Assembly (NCBI GenBank): GCA_027486155.1
Contig: JAIXPR010000304.1
Span: 1-7,956 of the forward strand
From: Pseudomonadota bacterium
GTDB lineage: Bacteria; Bdellovibrionota_C; UBA2361; OMII01
Reading direction: 5' to 3'
DNA length: 7,956 nucleotides
The notes beneath the pieces are model-generated. The model worked only from the letters and a program-made list of their open reading frames with translations, was not told the DNA's origin and made no database searches. How positions within the stretch are numbered: the first letter of the stretch is position 1; every line of letters begins with the position of its first letter. Both the position numbers and the translations under genes were made by a program. Positions 5,622 to 7,956 of this stretch are shown here, one piece after another.

Positions 5622-7247
5622 CTACGCCACCTTCGGTCCCCGAAGCGTACCCCGCAGCCTCTTCGCTCCGAACCAGACCGGCCGCCCCGTAAAAACGATC
5701 CTTCCATCGGAGCCCCTTCGGTGCGTCAACGCGTCGAAGGCGTCCTGTCCACGAAGGCCGACAACGGAGATCTCCTTCTCCGTTGCCTCGTAGAGAGCTT
5801 CGGTCAGGTTCGATAATCGGCGACGGGAACCCGACGTCTCAGCGGCTGTTGAACAATTATGAAGCACCCAGGTATCCACCGACTCTCGCGCTATCTCACA
5901 CAGCTCACGGCTCTCCTTATTCGTAAACAGGGAAGACACCTCTAGTCCCGAGCGTCTCTCACGATGCAGGTAGCCGAACTCCGCGCTGTCAGGATCCCCG
6001 TGGCCAAGTTGATGCAACACGGCAACTCTAGAGCCCTGTTGATGGTGACGAAGGATGTGGTAGGCGAGCTCGGTACTATCCCTGACCTCAACGTAGTCGA
6101 AATGCCACCCCTGCTCCTCGCCGGTGGCGCGAATCCCCTCAAGCTCCCAACTTCGCTCGCGGTACGCCTCGTTGTGATCCCCACTACTCATGGCAACGAG
6201 GATGATATCCTCTCCTGCTGTAGCGGCCATCGGGCGGCTACTCAGGTGCTTCATGAGGAACCACGGCTCCTCACAATCATCGAGCTTAAGCCGTCCAAAA
6301 TTCCGGATCCCATTCTGGTGATAGAGGGTGTCGAATTCGGAAAAGAGCCCATGCTGATAAAGCTCGTTGCAGTGCTGCACCATATTGCGTATCGGATAGC
6401 GCCCCCCCTCCAGCCACGAGGTGGTGATATCCAGCGCCTCGTTCCGTCCAGGTATCCACGAGCTTCGAAATGTGTCGGCATCAACGGTCATGTGAGCTCT
6501 CAGGAGATCGGAGAGAAAGAAGCACGATAAGCGAAACTCGCTTGGTCTGCTCAAACCCTCAATCACGGCACCGTCTAGGTAATCCTCGGCAGCGGCCAAA
6601 TCGGGCAATCCTCTACGCATGAGGAGGCGCGTTGCTTTTCGGTCACCGTATGCGCCGCACATCGATACGAGCGCGAACGAACCTCCCATGAGGATTGGAT
6701 GGACGTCATATTTTGCTACAGCCGGTAGCGATGCGCCCACCATTTTCGCGATATGCCCGTCAAAATCGGTCGCGCATGCGAGGTTTATCGCGATCTGTTG
6801 AAGATGGTACGTAGCTACAGAGAGCTTCCCCGAGGACCATGCTCGCTGCAAGAGCGAGCCTATCGCTTTTTTCGATTCGCAAAAGCTCTCACCGATAATC
6901 TGCTGCACAGCTCGATGGAGGGGCCGAACCTCATTCCAGACAGCTCTTGGGGTCACGATGTAGTTAAGCAACTCGAGCTCTTGCGGAGTTCGATGCGAAA
7001 GCGGGGCTCCGCGCAGTTCCTTGGTGAGTCGACCTATGAGGTGCGCAGTGTGTGCCACCTGACTACCGGTAGGCCTGGGATGATCTTTATTACGCCAGTA
7101 CAACTCTTGAAAGCGATAGGCTAACTCTCCGAGCAGCGTCGCGGGATATTCGTCTGTGGCGCGTACCAAACCCTTCGCGTCCGGAACGCTCAAGAGGTTC
7201 TTCCAATCGAGAACGGGGATCTCTTTTTTGGCTGAGTGTGGGTTCAT
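5622..7247 (-). CDS. Protein with a candidate caspase-like (clan CD) C-terminal domain, 541 residues
   Basis: No signal peptide or membrane span is visible, so the protein is probably cytoplasmic. Residues 1-330 look mostly helical (for example 185-250, with repeat-like helices), perhaps a sensing or scaffold region, but I recognise no named domain. Residues 346-525 follow a clan CD order. A strand EDIILVAM opens the domain, followed by a helix, then WHFDYVEV and STELAYHILRH. Next comes a strand RVAVLHQLGHG with His416, then after 49 residues the strand WVLHNCSTA with Cys465, then a helix NLTEALYEA and a strand ISVVGLRG. His-Gly followed by a strand-end Cys is the catalytic dyad layout of caspases, gingipain-type and CHAT peptidases. 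A possible short promoter lies at 7267-7294, and AGG lies 7 bases before the ATG. A large hairpin follows the stop. A non-catalytic Rossmann-like fold remains possible. The gene call is firm and the peptidase call is moderate. Confidence 0.85.
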   Translation of the reverse strand: MNPHSAKKEIPVLDWKNLLSVPDAKGLVRATDEYPATLLGELAYRFQELYWRNKDHPRPTGSQVAHTAHLIGRLTKELRGAPLSHRTPQELELLNYIVTPRAVWNEVRPLHRAVQQIIGESFCESKKAIGSLLQRAWSSGKLSVATYHLQQIAINLACATDFDGHIAKMVGASLPAVAKYDVHPILMGGSFALVSMCGAYGDRKATRLLMRRGLPDLAAAEDYLDGAVIEGLSRPSEFRLSCFFLSDLLRAHMTVDADTFRSSWIPGRNEALDITTSWLEGGRYPIRNMVQHCNELYQHGLFSEFDTLYHQNGIRNFGRLKLDDCEEPWFLMKHLSSRPMAATAGEDIILVAMSSGDHNEAYRERSWELEGIRATGEEQGWHFDYVEVRDSTELAYHILRHHQQGSRVAVLHQLGHGDPDSAEFGYLHRERRSGLEVSSLFTNKESRELCEIARESVDTWVLHNCSTAAETSGSRRRLSNLTEALYEATEKEISVVGLRGQDAFDALTHRRGSDGRIVFTGRPVWFGAKRLRGTLRGPKVA

Positions 7248-7253
7248 ATCCGT

Positions 7254-7278
7254 GCCTGGCTCTGAAATTCTACCAGGC
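7254..7278. repeat. Inverted repeat spanning the -10 region
   Basis: GCCTGG (7254-7259) and CCAGGC (7273-7278) are perfect inverted copies around 13 bases. The predicted minus-strand -10 box (7267-7272) lies inside the spacer directly next to the right arm. This is a typical position for a repressor operator, and it would cover both the -10 box and the transcription start. Confidence 0.35.
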
Positions 7279-7294
7279 TGAACCCACTAGTCTA
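7267..7294 (-). promoter_or_regulatory. Putative promoter of the 541-residue gene
   Basis: On the minus strand TAGACT (-35, 7289-7294; 4 of 6 consensus bases) and TAGAAT (-10, 7267-7272; 5 of 6) are separated by 16 bases. The predicted start near 7260 gives a leader of about 13 bases, just enough for the ribosome site before the ATG at 7247. It is based on motif and spacing only. Confidence 0.4.
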
Positions 7295-7436
7295 ATTACG
7301 GGAGGCCTCGGCGCGGTCAGAGAGATACGACTGCCAAAAACCGATACCGACTACCTTGGTCCCATGACGACAGATACGCCACGCAGGTTGGCCCAGGGGA
7401 ATTTGATTAGGGCCCCCCGTTCAGTTATCCCCTACT

Positions 7437-7956
7437 ATGCTCACTACCGACTCAAAACCCCAACTCATTCCACTCTCTAACCCGGTCCCCTTCAACCTCT
7501 GGGCCGGTAGGACGAATCAGCTCTTCTACTCTAACGTTGATGACCCGCTACGGGCGTTTCGTACCCTCGGTTCGGGCGATCCACTTTTGCCTCTCGCTTT
7601 CGCTAAAAGTATTATCACCGATCAAACGGTCAGACCGACCGTTCATGAGATCGGATCCGGAAACTTCTTTTTCGCCAAAGAGGTTCTTCGCAACGCCCCA
7701 CAGATCGCTCGGTATAACACCTACGATTTCTCTGATGTCTCGCATACGACCCACGGCGCATCTCTCCCCGAGCAGATTTCGTTCACCAAGTGCGGAGCGC
7801 TCCAGGTTCGACCGCATATCGGCGAAGGTGCAACCCACATCGTTGGGGTCGAGCTGTGCGACGATCTCCCGAACGAGTTTTGGTCGTGTCACGAGGGACA
7901 ACCCGTTGAGTTGTGGATGGAGATGGGAATCGACCCTCGATTACAGCTCCCACACC
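7437..7956 (+). CDS. Probable SAM-dependent methyltransferase, MidA-like (partial, 3' end outside window)
   Basis: The visible 173 residues run without a stop to the window edge. HEIGSGNFFFAKEVLRNAP (residues 70-88) is a class I methyltransferase motif I, with the acidic residue and glycine-rich loop that hold S-adenosylmethionine. VGVELCDDLP (136-145) resembles the N-E-x-L-D-x-L-P segment of the MidA/NDUFAF7 (DUF185) family, and the downstream GQPVELWMEMG recalls the '..E..V..' stretch after it in that family. MidA/NDUFAF7 enzymes methylate a protein arginine in mitochondrial complex I. The substrates of the bacterial members are largely unknown. The ATG at 7437 is the first start after an in-frame TGA at 7404. 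No Shine-Dalgarno is visible, so leaderless or weakly initiated translation is possible. The gene is divergent from the 541-residue gene across 189 bases. Membership of the methyltransferase fold is fairly sure, and the subfamily is tentative. Confidence 0.7.
   Translation, partial: MLTTDSKPQLIPLSNPVPFNLWAGRTNQLFYSNVDDPLRAFRTLGSGDPLLPLAFAKSIITDQTVRPTVHEIGSGNFFFAKEVLRNAPQIARYNTYDFSDVSHTTHGASLPEQISFTKCGALQVRPHIGEGATHIVGVELCDDLPNEFWSCHEGQPVELWMEMGIDPRLQLPH

Noticed and set aside
5964..6530. 188-codon plus-strand frame opposite the 541-residue gene
   Set aside because: It lies entirely antisense to a gene with recognisable catalytic-type motifs. It has no upstream ribosome site of note and no known motif.
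7548..7901. 117-codon open frame on the minus strand
   Set aside because: It lies opposite the plus-strand methyltransferase-like frame, which carries the recognisable EIGSGN motif. The minus frame shows no motif.

Overview
The window comes from a Gram-negative-type bacterium of moderate GC. The clues are a SUF-type cysteine desulfurase, a YacG zinc protein and a serpin with a Sec signal peptide. The phylum cannot be fixed from the sequence. The style of the small conserved proteins resembles deltaproteobacterial and related lineages, but that is only an impression. There are no tRNA or rRNA genes, no CRISPR array, and no transposase or integrase.

Left part (1-2690). A sufS gene runs off the left edge on the minus strand, with a plausible sigma-70 promoter at 891-919. 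About 715 bases without a convincing gene follow (838-1552). They hold an inverted repeat (1055-1090) and at best one micro-ORF. Next come three small plus-strand genes: a 96-residue conserved hypothetical closed by a strong Rho-independent terminator, a 91-residue protein resembling a detached C-terminal domain of the DNA polymerase III tau subunit, and yacG, a zinc-binding gyrase inhibitor. The leader of the 91-residue gene can fold into a long hairpin.

Right part (2706-7247). Three larger minus-strand genes follow one another in the order 541-residue protein, 441-residue protein, serpin. The 541-residue protein has a helical N-terminal part and a C-terminal domain with an LGHG motif and an HNCSTA motif 49 residues apart. 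That is the His/Cys layout of clan CD (caspase-like) cysteine peptidases. The 441-residue protein is an orphan with no recognised domain. The last gene encodes an exported serpin with a normal inhibitory hinge and an unusually long reactive-centre loop. A large two-segment hairpin lies just after the 541-residue gene, and the 334-base gap before the 441-residue gene carries several inverted repeats.

Right edge (7437-7956). A divergent gene runs off the window and looks like an S-adenosylmethionine-dependent methyltransferase, perhaps of the MidA/NDUFAF7 type. The most interesting proposal is a linked unit of caspase-like protein, orphan and serpin. The fold assignment rests on motifs only, and a functional link is inference.
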